Part shown: one piece after another, positions 23,901 to 35,703 of the stretch
How positions within the stretch are numbered: position 1 is the stretch's first letter
Layout: the number at the start of each line of letters is the position of its first letter
Notes under the pieces: model-generated
The model's database searches: none
What the model was told of the DNA's origin: nothing
What the model saw: only the letters and a program-made list of their open reading frames with translations
Program-made: the position numbers and the translations under genes
Source of the DNA: Antedon mediterranea
Taxonomy: Eukaryota > Echinodermata > Crinoidea > Comatulida > Antedonidae
NCBI RefSeq assembly: GCF_964355755.1
Contig: NC_092674.1
Coordinates: 8,313,001 to 8,377,000, forward strand
Length of the DNA stretch: 64,000 bases
Direction: 5' to 3'

Positions 23901-26900
23901 AAGCCACTGTAAAGATAATTAAATAATTCAACAATCCTTTATTAATCATGCATTATACAGTGACAAAACCAATAAATTACATTATTTTGTAATTAAAATT
24001 AATATTCATGAAAAGATTGAAAAAGTATATTTGGCATCGAGCCAAGGGCAATTACCCCTTTTAAAGTGAATTATTAATATATTTTATCAATTATTAAAAT
24101 AGACTATTATTATTCTTTTATTATTAAATCTATCAATTTGAACTTATTCAGCTTTAGTTGGTCAAAATATTCCTAAAAACGAATAAAGAAATTGTATTAC
24201 AAATTAATTTTGACAAGATATTAGCAGCGTAGATGAATTATTGATACTTTAATGGTTTTTATATTTATTGTATTATTTATTGTAGAACAATTTAAATGCA
24301 AATCTATATTTTATAAACTGTTTTTCTATTTGCCATCCAATCATATCTCAGGAAATAAGTTTGTCAGATTTTCATTAGCCAATCGAACAGCTCAGCAGCT
24401 ATTTTTTTTTCTATGTGAAAACATTGCGATTCGTGCGACTATATTTGTCTAGTAGAAAACAGGCTTAAAGCAATGCCTAGAGCAGGGGGTTCTGAACATT
24501 TTTGTAGTGCGGGACGAAATTTATAAATAATCTCGCAGGCCAAAAAGAACATACCGCACAACAGGCATGTGATGATGGCCGGAAATGGTACTCTTGCACT
24601 TAAAATTAATGATAAATGGCACCTTTAGTTGGCCAGACATGACACTCTTATAGTGCGCTAGCAATCGGCAAAAACGATACCTTTTTTCCGCTGCATGCTA
24701 CTAAGATAACATTTGTGTTCCCACTGATGCGAACATCAAGGGGAAGTCCAAGATGACGGTATTGTATTTCCGGTACGGTTATAAATTTATGCTAATAATT
24801 TTATATTTACATTATAATTAATGCAAATATTAATTTTATATACTTACCTTGGATTATTAACTCTTTTTTTATTTACTGTACTTTGCTTTTAACATTTTTA
24901 GTAGCTCTTCGCAGAGCATCTAGCCCGAAGGCCGGCTGTTGAGAACCCCTGGCCTAGAGCTACCATCATGAGGATGTATGGATTGTGACATTCAAGAATT
25001 AATGCTACTGTTGTGCCTTACCAGAGTTTCTCACAGGTGGTTCAAACACAGCAATTGTATCATCCGACAAGAAGTACGAGATGATGAATCGTCGGTCAAC
25101 ATCAATCGGTTTGTTAGTGTCCAACCGAGCAACAAAGCGTAACACATTGCTCTCTAGGCCATGTCTATAAACGAAAGAAGTGGTGTTCAATGTGTAAAAC
25201 AAATTGGGCTTGCGTTCAATTTATTTCAATTGAGCTTGGCAACAAATATAGCTTATATAATCAATCAACAATATCCCTTGCAATACTATCAGATATCTAG
25301 GCTAATGCTATAAAAGGAATAAATAAATTACAGGTTTGTTTTTAAATAGTATTAGCTTATTACAACTATAAAGACAAATGCAAACTAAATACTGTAATAA
25401 TATAATTATATTTTATTTACAATAATTAATTACTTGGTTTTTCTTTTCCAAAGGTACACATTAGCTTCAAGATCTTTGCTCTGTGTAACACAGATATTGA
25501 AAACCAATTGAAATGGAATTTCTGGTTTATGAAAAGAATAAGACACTTTGTAATCTGGATTTCTTAGGCCTTTGATTTTATGAGAGTTGTTACCTGTCTT
25601 TCTCCATGAACTTGATAAAGTCTCTCCTTGGAGGCTTAGGTAAAAGACCCATGCATGAACAGAGTGAATCCTCCTCAGATCCAAATCCAGTGTATGGTGG
25701 CCATTCATGGTTGATTGGCTCTCCAGAGGATGACTGGTAATTCAATGGTTTGAATGATGCTACAATAAACAGAAAGTCAACCATCAATTCATAGCAAATG
25801 AGATACTAATTTGGCATAATGATAAATCTCACTTGTATGAGAGGCATTGACACCTGCCTGTACCATACTCTTTGTATCCTTAAGGGTCTTTTCACACATT
25901 TTCCAGCACGGTTCTGATCCGGCGAATCGAACATCAATTTTTGGTTTTCACGACGTTCCACGCGGCTATGCACCAATCGATATGCACGTAGCCCAAGAAA
26001 ACAAAACATTGACGTCCGATTGGATTCTCCGTCGCCGGACCGGAACTGGTGTGAAAGACCCTTTAGACAAGATGTTTTACTCTCATTAACTCGTCTTTCA
26101 GATGGGATGTCCCACGTAGTACATAATAAAGAATTTGTTTCCAGTTAAACAATCGAGGTTAGGATATTACACTTACATTATGAATATAATATAAAATGAA
26201 CATTATTAATTTAATAGCAAATTCAATTCTTCTGTCAAATTCTTGCAATATAACAATATATTCATACTACAGTAGTGTCATGTAATTAATAAATATAATA
26301 ATATCAATATTACTGTACTTACTGACACCATATTTAGTGGAATAGTATTGTTTTGTAAAGTCATCACAATCGGTGAGTGTGAGAGTGCGCCCCCACAGGT
26401 TGATTTGAGTGCCAATGCAAAGATTACTGTCATGGTAATATTCGCTGTGAACTGCACCTGTCTAAAAATAGCAACAAAAAAGAAGAAGACAATCCTAATT
26501 AATATTCATAAGACAAAATGACACCTATTCAGTACAATCAATTGTGAACTATTTAACCGTGTTACTGCAAAAACAAAGAATTGCTATTGATGAAACTTGT
26601 TTAAAGTTAAGCTTAAACGATAAAAACAAAGATCTTATGTACTCATTTAAAAAAAGTAAGACTGATATAACAAAACTATTAAACTCAAGTTTTATAGTAA
26701 GGCCTATACAAATGTCTTTATTATTCTCCAGTCTAGAATACTGCATAAAGTTCTCTTACCTTTAGACTGTCAAGAATATATCTTCCTTTATGTCCCATAG
26801 GGCCAAATACATTTAGCACTGTTCGACCTGTGGTCTCTCCAGGCTGTGGCAGAGCTTCTGGCGCAGCCTTCGGGAGACGACCTCTCCTCAGGAACATGGG

Positions 26901-29900
26901 TGCAGCATCCCTCCCAGCATTTGGGCGAATGATTTCTTTAACTTCAACTGTATCGTCAGCCAAGAAATAATGTAAAATCATTTCACGAGCATCTCCAAAC
27001 ATGCTGTCTTTATCGTCCCATAGTCCGAAAAATCGCAAGACTTGACGATCATGGTCAAGAAACTGTTTCAGGGTGTCGACCTTCTCGTAGGGTCGTAAAG
27101 GCTGCTGCGTTTCATCCATCTGAAAGGAAAGACAAATAAAAAAAATGACAATTAAATAATATTTTGTTTTTTCTATACCTAAAGACATCAATAAAATGTC
27201 ATTATATATTACATATTGTAATAAAAACAGTTCAGTTAGTCATGATAAAGGAATTTCATTTTCCATCAGATTTGAGAAACATTTTTGCATTCTTGTTTTG
27301 TTAATAGTTTGACATTTTCTTAATTTTTTTTTTTATGTTTGTTTGTTTTGTTTATGAAAATTAATTCTTAAATTGGTTTAAAAGTGGGAAAGTAAAGTAT
27401 CTCAAGAAGCGAGGCTTGCATAGGGAAGAAAAAGAAACATGTATAAATTTGTATTTAACAATAAATAAATAAATCTTTGTCCTGTGCTGGAAAAAGAAAT
27501 ATTGGTCAAAACAGTTTCCGGCTAAAAGGACCTTTTACCCAAATATAGAAGATATTCAAATATCTAGTTGATAAGCCTCCTACTTACAGCTTTTCTATGT
27601 TCAGTGTTCGGGTCGCTTGGAGTGCCTACAGGTGCCTTGATCCGCACTCCCAGTTTACGTAAAAAGTTGTATGTGAATTGATCACAGCCTGTGATTTTAA
27701 AGGTGCGTCCATACAGTGTGATCTCCTTATCTACATTAAAGTGTTCAACCGTGTAGAACTGATCATCATTGGGTGGTGGTAGAGGAATACGATGTCGTCG
27801 GATCAATGTACCTAAAGAATATAAAACATTAACAATATTATTATTAATATTTAACCATCTCAAGTTTCGCCCATATGTTACCGAAGAGTTCTCATTAATG
27901 ACAATGGAGGGACAAATGAGCTAGTTCTCAATGTCCTACGGTTCAAGGTATAATATTAATATCAATTCATTTTTTTTTTATTTCATTATATAAGAAATTA
28001 CAAAGGAAAACATAATACAATTAAAAGCAAACAAAAACAACATAGATATCCATCTCCTTATAAATTAAATAAAGTTTCATAAAATTATTCTAATCTCTAA
28101 CAATTTCATATCTAACAAGAGAGATTATTATCAATTAATACTTTAAATTAGGATTATTGTGAGCTTTATAATATATTCTATATTGAATCATGTGTTGAAA
28201 TAAATTTTGAATATGCATTTATCATAAATATTATATAATTATTTAAATAAAAAGGCTTTAGAGTTTTTGGTTACATTTAATAACTGTTTATTTTATTTTG
28301 TACATTCTGTGTTTTTGGAAAGAGTGAATAATTCATAATTAACAAAACTACAAAATGTTTTGGGGTGTTGCATAAAATTCAAATTAGTCAATTTTATCAA
28401 AAGTAATCACCTTGTGGTATGCCACTATTATTAACCTGAGGTTCAATTACTTGAATTGAGTCGTCTTCTAAGTAAAAGTAAATCTTGCATTTTCTTATTC
28501 GGTACTGCTCTTCTCGTTTCTCATGCACTGCTTCTTGGAAGTAAGCATCGAACCTCATCACTTGACGGTCGAATGCTACCCAGGCTGGGGCGGCATTGCC
28601 TTCCCCTTGTGGGATATTGCTGAGCTGTGGCTTAGGTCTTTGCCCAACGAGTCTTTGACCTCCTATTCCAGATTTATGTTCACCAACGTACATTGAAACA
28701 TCATTGCGGTTGTCGAACTGATGTGATTTTTTGAAGTTTGTTTTACCAACCTGAAAGTTAGTTAAAATTAAAAAAAAATGTTAAATTTGATTAAGTTTAA
28801 ATAAAGCTTGTCAAGAATAAATAACAAAAATAATTGATGTGTGCCACACACAGTTTGAATGAATCTAACTTCAGTGATGTACTGTACTCCTCCTAGCTAG
28901 GCTATCCCTACTAATTAGCAAGGCCAACAAGGATTACGGTCGAAGCGGCAGCCAACTAAAGCGGTTAAATAACGGTAATCTGTATGGAACGCCGTGTGCG
29001 CTTTGATTGTCGTTGTTTTGTAATCTTTGATTGTCATTGTTTCGACAGGTTTTCTTTACCTCGGACGTAATTAACAATCTCCATTATTATGTAATTTATT
29101 CTCTTTTTTTTTTTACAGATTGAATGTGATACGCGTACGTTCTTTTAAACGAAATGGCGAATCGATGATTACTTATTTTAACTGTTCTAAATGATATACA
29201 TATGTTTAATAAAGTCTATAAAATACATTGTGGTGTTTATATTGTATATTAATATAATATAATAATAAGCCAATTATTAAGAATTATATATAAATAAACC
29301 AATCAATAAAGTATATCAAAATATATAAATATATTAATAATTAAAAATATTTGTTATTGTATATTAATTAATTAGTAAAGTAACTATAGTAGTGTTCGCA
29401 ATCATAATTTAATTACAATAACATGATGACAGCAATTTATTTAATATCCTACACTATTTTATTACTTCAGATATTTAAATATTGATCAATTGAAAATGAG
29501 TTTTAAATACTAAAATAAGATGAAAGTGTCTGTTTGATACGGTAATTAATTACGTGAATTTCTGCTAATAACTCGACTGACGGCCAGCAATAGTGCTGCT
29601 GCACATTAGGTGGGCGTCCCATGTTGCTTTATTGAAAACACAAACAATGTATTACAATGGAATAACACTTAAATGTATAACACACACTATTACTAATAAT
29701 AAAAACCAAGATTCGATAGTACAGTATGTCAATGAGATATAAATATTCGGCAATACCGTACGTAAATTATTATTGCAATACTGTATAAAGATTCGATAGT
29801 ATGTAAACAAGATATAAATATTCGGTAATACCGTACGTAAATTATTAATGCAATACTGTATAAAGATTCGATAGTATGTAAACAAGATATAAATATTCGG

Positions 29901-31360
29901 CAATACCGTACGTAAATTATTATTTAATGCAACACTGTATAAAGATGATTCGATTAAGTCTGTAAATGAGATATCAAGATTCGGCAATACCGTACGTAAA
30001 TTATTAATGCAATACTGTATAAAGATTCAATAGTATGTAAAAATGAGATATAAAGATTCGGCAATACCGTACGTAAATTATTAATGCAATACTGTATAAA
30101 GATTCAATAGTATGTAAACGAGATATAAAGATTCGGCAATACCGTACGTAAATTATTAATGCAATACTGTATAAAGATTCGATAGTATGTCAAATGAGAT
30201 ATCAAGATTCGGCAATACCGTACGTAAATTATTAATGCAATACTGTATAAAGATTCAATAGTATGTAAAAATGAGATATAAAGATTCGGCAATACCGTAC
30301 GTAAATTATTAATGCAATACTGTATAAAGATTCGATAGTATGTAAACGAGATATAAAGATTCGGCAATACCATACGTAAATTATTAATGCAATACTGTAT
30401 AAAATTCGATAGTATGTAAATGAGATATAAAGGTTCGGCAATACCGTACGTAAATTATTATTGCAATACTGTATAAAATTCGATAGTTAAATGTAAATGA
30501 GATATAAATATTCGGCAATACCGTACGTAAATTATTATTGCAATACTGTATAAAAATCGATAGTATGTAAATGAGATATAAAGATTCGGCAATACCGTAC
30601 GTAAATTAATATTATTATTGCAATACTGTATAAGGTTTCAATAGTATATAAACGAGATATAAAGATTCGGCAATATCGTATACGTAAATTATTATTGCAA
30701 TATTGTATAAGGATTCAATAGTATGTAAACGAGATATAAAGGTTCGGCAAAATATATTTCGATATATGTATTAGTTAATAATAATAGTAAATACAAATAA
30801 AATATACATTGATTTATCGGCAGGCAAACTTAATTATTATAGAAATATAAAGATTTGATAGTACATGAGTTGGCTTATATTTATTTAGCTGTAACTCAAC
30901 TCGCCATAGGCCATGGCGTTGACAACGACAATCAAAGATTAAAGCGCACATGGCGTTCCATACAAATGACGATATTAAACTGGCGGCCGCTTTGGTTGGC
31001 AGCCGCTTCGACCATACTCCGCCAACAATAGGCTTAGCTAGGGCCAGGCTACTCTGACACCGTGGTGGTGGTGGTCAGGTGCGCTGATTTTTAACTGATT
31101 TGGATTTGTGTATGTAGGCCTCTAGCTAGATAGGCCTAGATAGCCTCCTACTACTACTATAGGCCTACTAGTACTAGGCTAGGCCTACTGGCCTAGGCCT
31201 AGGGCCTAGCTAGTAGCTAGCCTAGCTAGCTAGGAGGGCCTCTAGCTAGCTAGCTAGGGCTAGTAGGCTAGTGGACTGCTTGAATTATTACATCAACAAC
31301 ACCTAAAAATCGACTTACATTTGAATTCAATGAGTTTCCTGGAAGAAATGGAAGTGACAT
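20949..31360 (-). CDS. EFHC2: EFHC2: three-DM10 and EF-hand axonemal protein
   Basis: Coding exons in transcript order: 31360-31319, 28750-28411, 27811-27588, 27119-26760, 26461-26323, 25759-25594, 25164-25022, 23419-23223, 22989-22856, 22529-22239, 21156-20949. They join in frame to 747 aa, against 749 for human EFHC2. The N-terminus MSLPFLPGNSLNSN, then KSGIGGQRL, matches the EFHC family; RRHRIPLPPPNDDQFYTVEH favours EFHC2 over EFHC1. DM10 domains lie at roughly residues 75-180, 225-360 and 420-525, each with an FxRxFDA- or LRF-type start and an SIQVIEP- or TVEVKE-like core; an EF-hand loop DTDRSGFIDPDQ is at 645-656, with Gln in place of the usual last acidic residue. Family members (including Chlamydomonas Rib72) are inner proteins of ciliary doublet microtubules, so an axonemal role is expected. 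Introns carry the elements listed separately. Confidence 0.95.
21632..21726 (-). mobile_element. tRNA-derived SINE head
   Basis: On the minus strand GGAGCTGTAGCTTGGTGGTT (box A) is followed about 55 bases later by GTGTTCAATTCTGACC (box B), the layout of a Pol III tRNA-like promoter. There is no anticodon arm that would make a functional tRNA. It sits in the last intron of EFHC2. Confidence 0.6.
22579..22775 (+). mobile_element. 3' end of a CR1/L2-type LINE
   Basis: Plus-strand remnant of a reverse-transcriptase C-terminus: WNSIPLDI, an in-frame stop, then SSHLFKKQLKTYLFPN and a stop. It is followed by a 3' UTR-like CGCTTTGATCTTCTGGAAAG...CACTTTATAAATAA and an (AAT)n tail, typical of CR1-like elements. 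It lies in an intron of EFHC2, antisense to it. Confidence 0.7.
23605..23735. mobile_element. Palindromic GCTCTGTCTACACTATC MITE copy
   Basis: AGGTCTATCTACACTATCAC at the left, AAAAAATGTGATGTGCCCAT inside, and TTTTTGTAGACAGAGCTTAA at the right; the right arm has lost about 12 bases. Located in an EFHC2 intron. Confidence 0.75.
24483..24951. mobile_element. Non-autonomous hAT element with 8-bp target-site duplication
   Basis: It starts CAGGGGGTTCTGAACATTTT and ends GCTGTTGAGAACCCCTG, imperfect inverted repeats of the classic hAT CAGGGGTTCTCAAC type. It is flanked by a perfect 8-bp duplication GCCTAGAG at 24475-24482 and 24952-24959, the length hAT transposases make. The 469-bp body has no transposase frame. 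It lies in an EFHC2 intron. The intact target duplication implies a fairly recent insertion. Confidence 0.9.
25883..26062. mobile_element. PIF/Harbinger-type MITE, TTA target-site duplication
   Basis: Termini AGGGTCTTTTCACAC and GTGTGAAAGACCCT are inverted repeats, with CCGGCG/CGCCGG symmetry further in. TTA flanks both ends (25880-25882 and 26063-26065), the 3-bp site used by PIF/Harbinger elements. It is 180 bp, non-coding, in an EFHC2 intron. Confidence 0.8.
28938..31013. mobile_element. DNA transposon with satellite core, first intron of EFHC2
   Basis: The left arm reads GGTCGAAGCGGCAGCCAACT and the inverted right arm GGTCGAAGCGGCTGCCAACC, continuing AAAGCGG on both sides; subterminal segments (GGAACGCC, GCGCTTTGATTGTCGTTG) are also mirrored. 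The element is about 2.08 kb, and about half is the satellite at 29700-30755. No transposase frame is visible. Its ends are diverged relatives of the MITE at 1490-2081. Confidence 0.8.
29700..30755. repeat. Satellite array, about 75-bp unit, 13-14 copies
   Basis: Each unit contains GATTCGATAGTATGTAAA, GAGATATAAAGATTCGGCAA, TACCGTACGTAAATTATTA and TGCAATACTGTATAAA. The word TACCGTACG recurs at 29754, 29829, 29904, 29988, 30065 and 30140, so the period is 75-77 with occasional 84. Copies at the right end are more diverged. Long minus-strand frames here are repeat artefacts. Confidence 0.95.
31100..31265. repeat. AGGCCTAG/AGCTAGCT cluster upstream of EFHC2
   Basis: Dense TAGGCCTAG, GCTAGCTAGC and CTACTACTA words between the EFHC2 first intron transposon and its first coding exon. 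Same composition as 2620-2825. Confidence 0.6.
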
Positions 31361-32229
31361 CGTTGTGTTTAAATTGATAAAATTGCAGGTATTTGGTTTT
31401 CTTCTCCGTATGTTTTCAACTGCCAGTTGTTGTGTGTCTTCGATTTGTGTTGTGAAAATGCTAGCAGCCGACAATTTGTTGGTGAGGTTGCCATGCGACA
31501 AAGCATGATAATAAAGTAGTAGTATTAATTTATTTGTATTATTAAACCAGTTATTCAAAACAATTAAGATTAAATAATATTACACAATGATTAGTAAATT
31601 ATGCAAGATAATATATTAAGTATTTATTTTAAATGCACAAGAATAATATCAAATAAAACTTTTAATGTACAAACATACCAAACAACAGAGGGCAGTATAT
31701 ATATATATTTTTTTTTCTTGAAGGTACGTTTGATTGACGCCGCCCGACCCCCCCCACACGCACCATCTCGTAAGTTCTAGCTGGCCTAGGCTAGCTTAAA
31801 TTATTTCGTTTTTTGTATTACATTCTATATTGATTCGGATTAACATTTGGTATATAAAATAATAATAGTCTAGGCCTATTATTATATAGGCCTATGTATA
31901 AAGTTAAGCCAGGTGTCTGACATCGTTTTTGACAGAGAGAGCGCGCGGACAATGAACCAGGTACGATCTCTTTTGGTAAAGTCGATTGGCCCCATACAAT
32001 TTGCCTTGAGCCTGGCGCATATTAGTATTATCCTCTATAATTACCGTACCTTTAGTTTTTAGAAGTATAGATACGGTACCGTATCTTTAGCCATATTAAA
32101 CGTTAAAAATATATATATAGGTAGGCCCTAACTTTATTCCAAAAAATGTAACAAAACCACGCACTGTGGATTTACAAAATCTGATACGTTCTTATATGCA
32201 TGCATCCTACAACAACAAAAAATATAAAA
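31361..32229. other. EFHC2 5' UTR/promoter region and adjoining spacer
   Basis: Sequence immediately upstream of the EFHC2 start on the minus strand (about 31361-31560) probably contains the 5' UTR; no TATA box is convincing. Further right are an AT microsatellite (31697-31712), a C-run at 31749 and scattered GGCCTA words. No gene seen. Confidence 0.4.
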
Positions 32230-32505
32230 TAACGTAAAAATAAAGATTCAAAATAACAAAAGCCACTTATTTCTGTTGCTGGCAATCTCACGCAAATTAA
32301 TTAGGTCGTTTAAATTATTTATCTTAAAATTTCTGATAAATAAATCATTTTTAAGTGTACTTAACAGATTGGTTTGATGTTTTCCAATTCGCACTTTTAT
32401 TGGATTAGAGTGTACTATACCAAACACCAATGCTGAAAAAGCAGGAGTATCTTCACTCATTCTAAGTATATGGCCAAGCATAGACCACCTATGTTTATTT
32501 ACATT

Positions 32506-33069
32506 TACACTTAACTTACACTTAATGTTTGATGGAAATAGTTTAGGCTAGTGCCTATTAGATTCCATTTCTAGCCGAAAATAGTTGTCAAGTCTAGACT
32601 TAAAGATGTTCACTGAAGAGGCTTGTATTACTGTACATATTCAGGCAGAGAATTCCAGTGATGTATGACTCTGATGGTAAAAAAGTTGACCCTGCACATA
32701 AGATTTCCTCTAAGTTTTGGACGATATAGTTTTAAGCTGTGTCCCCTGGTTCTGATGTTGTGAGACAATTTAAATAAATATTTTGGGTCAATATCCTCAA
32801 AGCCTTTCAAAATTTTGAAAGCTTCAATCAAATCTCCTCGTAGTCTTCTTGTCTCTAATGGTTGAAGATCAAGATATTCTAACCTTTTTTCATATGGTAG
32901 ATCACTTATTGACTTGACCATCTTTGTAGCTCTTCTCTGCACCTTCTCCAAGATTTCTTTGTCTTTGTTATAGTAAGGAGACCAGGACTGTATACAGTAT
33001 TCCATATGTGGACGGATGTATGCCTTGTACATGACCCAAAAACTTTCTTTGTCAATATTATTATTATTA
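32506..33069 (-). mobile_element. 5'-truncated CR1-type LINE fragment nested in the larger LINE
   Basis: The minus strand encodes a CR1-like reverse-transcriptase C-terminus: YKAYIRPHMEYCIQSWSPYY, LEKVQRRATKMV, RGDLIEAFKIL and HHWNSLPEYV, then in another frame QASSVNIFKSRLDNYF. The 7-bp word TTACATT occurs at both borders (32499-32505 and 33070-33076) as a target duplication, and removing the fragment makes the host LINE read NV-NKHRWSMLGH without a break. Confidence 0.8.
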
Positions 33070-33163
33070 TTACATTCTCAGATAACAGTTTAGTATTTGT
33101 TACCAAATGTAACTTATTATTGCTAATCTTTTTCGGATATTTCACATTAATAATAGTTCTTAA

Positions 33164-33902
33164 CACTTTCACCGCCAAAGACGGAAATCTCCGTCTTTCG
33201 ATGCCCAGCGCCAGACCGACAAAGACGGAAATTTCCGTCTTTGGCTTTTTATTGCACAATTTGTTAGATCAGGTATATATGGACCGCATGTAGAAATTTC
33301 AACATCCAAATCGATCTGGACCGCAAATATTTTGATACTTTATTAACCCCTAGTGCCATTGACTCAGCTGGTCTACATCGTGTCCTATCCGTAAACAACA
33401 TAAAGTGCTTACTGCCGCTGCGGACGAAGCAATTGCAGAAATATTTGCCAACTCTGACTCTGAAAATGAGTATTTATTATCCCCAGATGATGAAGGTATA
33501 TTTGTACCTAAATCTGGTTTATAAAATGTAATAAATAATAGGAGATAATTTAGCTAGCCTGGCCTAGGCTAGTTTGTAGAATAGGTTGAGAATCGTGACA
33601 CTACACTGACAGACGGTGCAGCCAGGCTAAAAACCTCATTATCTCTGCTTTGTTCTCCGATTGAGCCTAAAGTGCTAAAAGTGAGCCAAGTTCTTTGTAC
33701 AATTATGTGGTATTACAGTTTTATTTCAATAAAGTGTTAGGTACCATTGGAAAGTTTATTTCTATCTCATTATTTGAGTGTATATTGCATGTTATTCTGA
33801 TTACAAACACCTTTGCTATGAGCTTTGAAAAACAGGTAAATTTATCTAAAATGGCTGGCGGTGAGGGGTACTTCCTTTATTGAATGCCTGGCGGTGAAAG
33901 TG
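33164..33902. mobile_element. piggyBac-type MITE, TTAA target site
   Basis: TTAA flanks both ends (33160-33163 and 33903-33906) and the termini CACTTTCACCGCCA/TGGCGGTGAAAGTG are perfect inverted repeats. Near the left end are two palindromes built on AAAGACGGAAAT, the second (33220-33243) a perfect 24-bp palindrome centred on GGAAATTTCC. Inside, plus strand about 33395-33523, is a short acidic frame (ADEAIAEIFANSDSENEYL) like the acidic N-terminus of piggyBac transposases, so this looks like an internal-deletion derivative of an autonomous piggyBac element. It interrupts the LINE C-terminal region. Confidence 0.85.
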
Positions 33903-34110
33903 TTAAGTGGGACCTATGACAGGTATCAATTTTTTTCATAACAACTTTGGGAGCAGACCAGCTATTGCAATTATACAATAAAATAGATACAACTACTGTA
34001 ATACATTATATAACTTGAGTTTCAAATCAGTTGCAATAATTTTCTTAAGCCACACATTATTAAAGTTGTTAAATGCTACATTTGCTAATATAATTCTATG
34101 CTTAATATCC

Positions 34111-35703
34111 TTAGGAAGTAGTATCTAAAAATGAACCTAAGACCTTGTGAGACCTCCATACTTCAGATTTTGGGTCCTTACTATCAATAAACACATGGTT
34201 AAACTCAGTCTTACTTTCATTAATAAATAAATTCCAATCTTTAAAAACTTTAACAGCAATTGGCAAGACATTATCAAGTTCGCTCTTGAGTTCAGAAAGA
34301 AAGTCAATATCGTCAGCATAGGAGAATTCAAGCGGGAAACATTTAATGTCAATTGGTGGATTAGGTCTGAAAGTAGTCATAGCTCTTAACTGGTACAAAG
34401 CTCCAGCAAATGTGATAGTAAAAAAAAGTCCTGATAAACAATCGCCTTGAAACGAACCTAATACAGATTCAAACGAACTGGAAAGTTTACCACCAACTTT
34501 CACTTGTAGTTTGGTATTTGACAACATAAACCTAACTAGGCGTATGTCATCGTCAGAACAACCAGCATCGCTTAGTAAACGTAACACAGTATCACGTTTA
34601 ATAGTATCAAACACAGAAGACATGTCTAAACCCATTTTGTAGAATTCCCATTTCTTTTGTTTGACTATAGATGTTAATATTCTTTGCGCCCATACAATAT
34701 CAGCACAGCTCCGACCTCTCTTATAAGCACTTTGGAAGGGTCCAGTATAATTGTTAACGTTTTCCTCAATACGTTTATAAATAATCAATGACATTACTTT
34801 GCGAATAACGTTGCTCAATGTAAGAGGCCTTAGATTTTTACATGGTCCCTTCGGTTTTTCAGGTTTTTGCAGGGGTGTAATTAAACCTTCAGTTATACTC
34901 TGCAGATGTATATTTCTTTCAAAACATTTCTTAATGATGCAAGCGTAAAGCACATAGACGTCATCACTCGCATACTTGAACAATTCTGGTGCAATCTTGT
35001 CAGGTCCACAAGCTTTATTATTTTTTAAAGAGGAAGCAGCATTAGCCACTTCACTGACCGTTATTGGGTAGTTTAACTTTCTTGGTGGACCATCAAATGC
35101 GTTTATTGGATCAATGCTGACATCAGTTAACTGTTTGCAGAACCAATCTTTCACGACTTCTGCTTTCTTTTGATTTGAATAAATCGCACTTCCGTCATTT
35201 TCTGTTACAAATATTTCATTAGTTTTCTTGTTTGTGCAGAGTAATTTTACAGAATCAAACATTTTCTTTGTTTCATTTGTAGTAGTGATTCTATCGATCA
35301 ATTGTTTTGCTTTGTTTTCTTCAATGTTTTTCAACCGTTTAGAAATTGCATTTTTTTTCTTATTAATATACGTACGCAATAAACTACGATCTTTCGAGGT
35401 ATTGCATGAGTTTAATTGACAACGTAACTCAGATCTTTCAACAGTGAGTCTTGACAACTCATTGTCTTGTACATAATTAGGTCTATCATTATTTGTCATA
35501 CCATTTGCTGTTAACAATTTACTCATTGACACATTAGGATCATTATTAATATTAATATTCATTTTACAAAGTTCACGTTTTATTTGATTACAATATCTAT
35601 CACGTGATTCCTGATTTAATAACAATGAACAATTAAGCTTGATTGTATATTTACTTTTCTTAAAAGTTAGTACACGCATATTTAGATTAAATTGAGCACA
35701 CAC
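34111..35703 (-). pseudogene. LINE reverse transcriptase, 530-codon open stretch
   Basis: The longest open frame of the window and the middle of the dead LINE. It contains the fingers/palm pattern of non-LTR reverse transcriptases: NNKACGPDKIAPELFKYA, then ITPLQKPEKPKGPCKNLRPL, PFQSAYKRGRSC, GLDMSSVFDTI, GSFQGDCLSGLFF and the catalytic FSYADDIDFL (YADD box). The endonuclease (upstream to 38165) and C-terminal region (downstream) lie in shifted or interrupted frames. The missing continuation after residue 530 resumes one frame over at about 34125. Confidence 0.85.

Noticed and set aside
29652-30441. Three long minus-strand open frames with repeated LYSIALIIYVRYCRI-like peptides
   Set aside because: They are readings of the 75-bp satellite, whose period (75 or 78) keeps frames open by chance.
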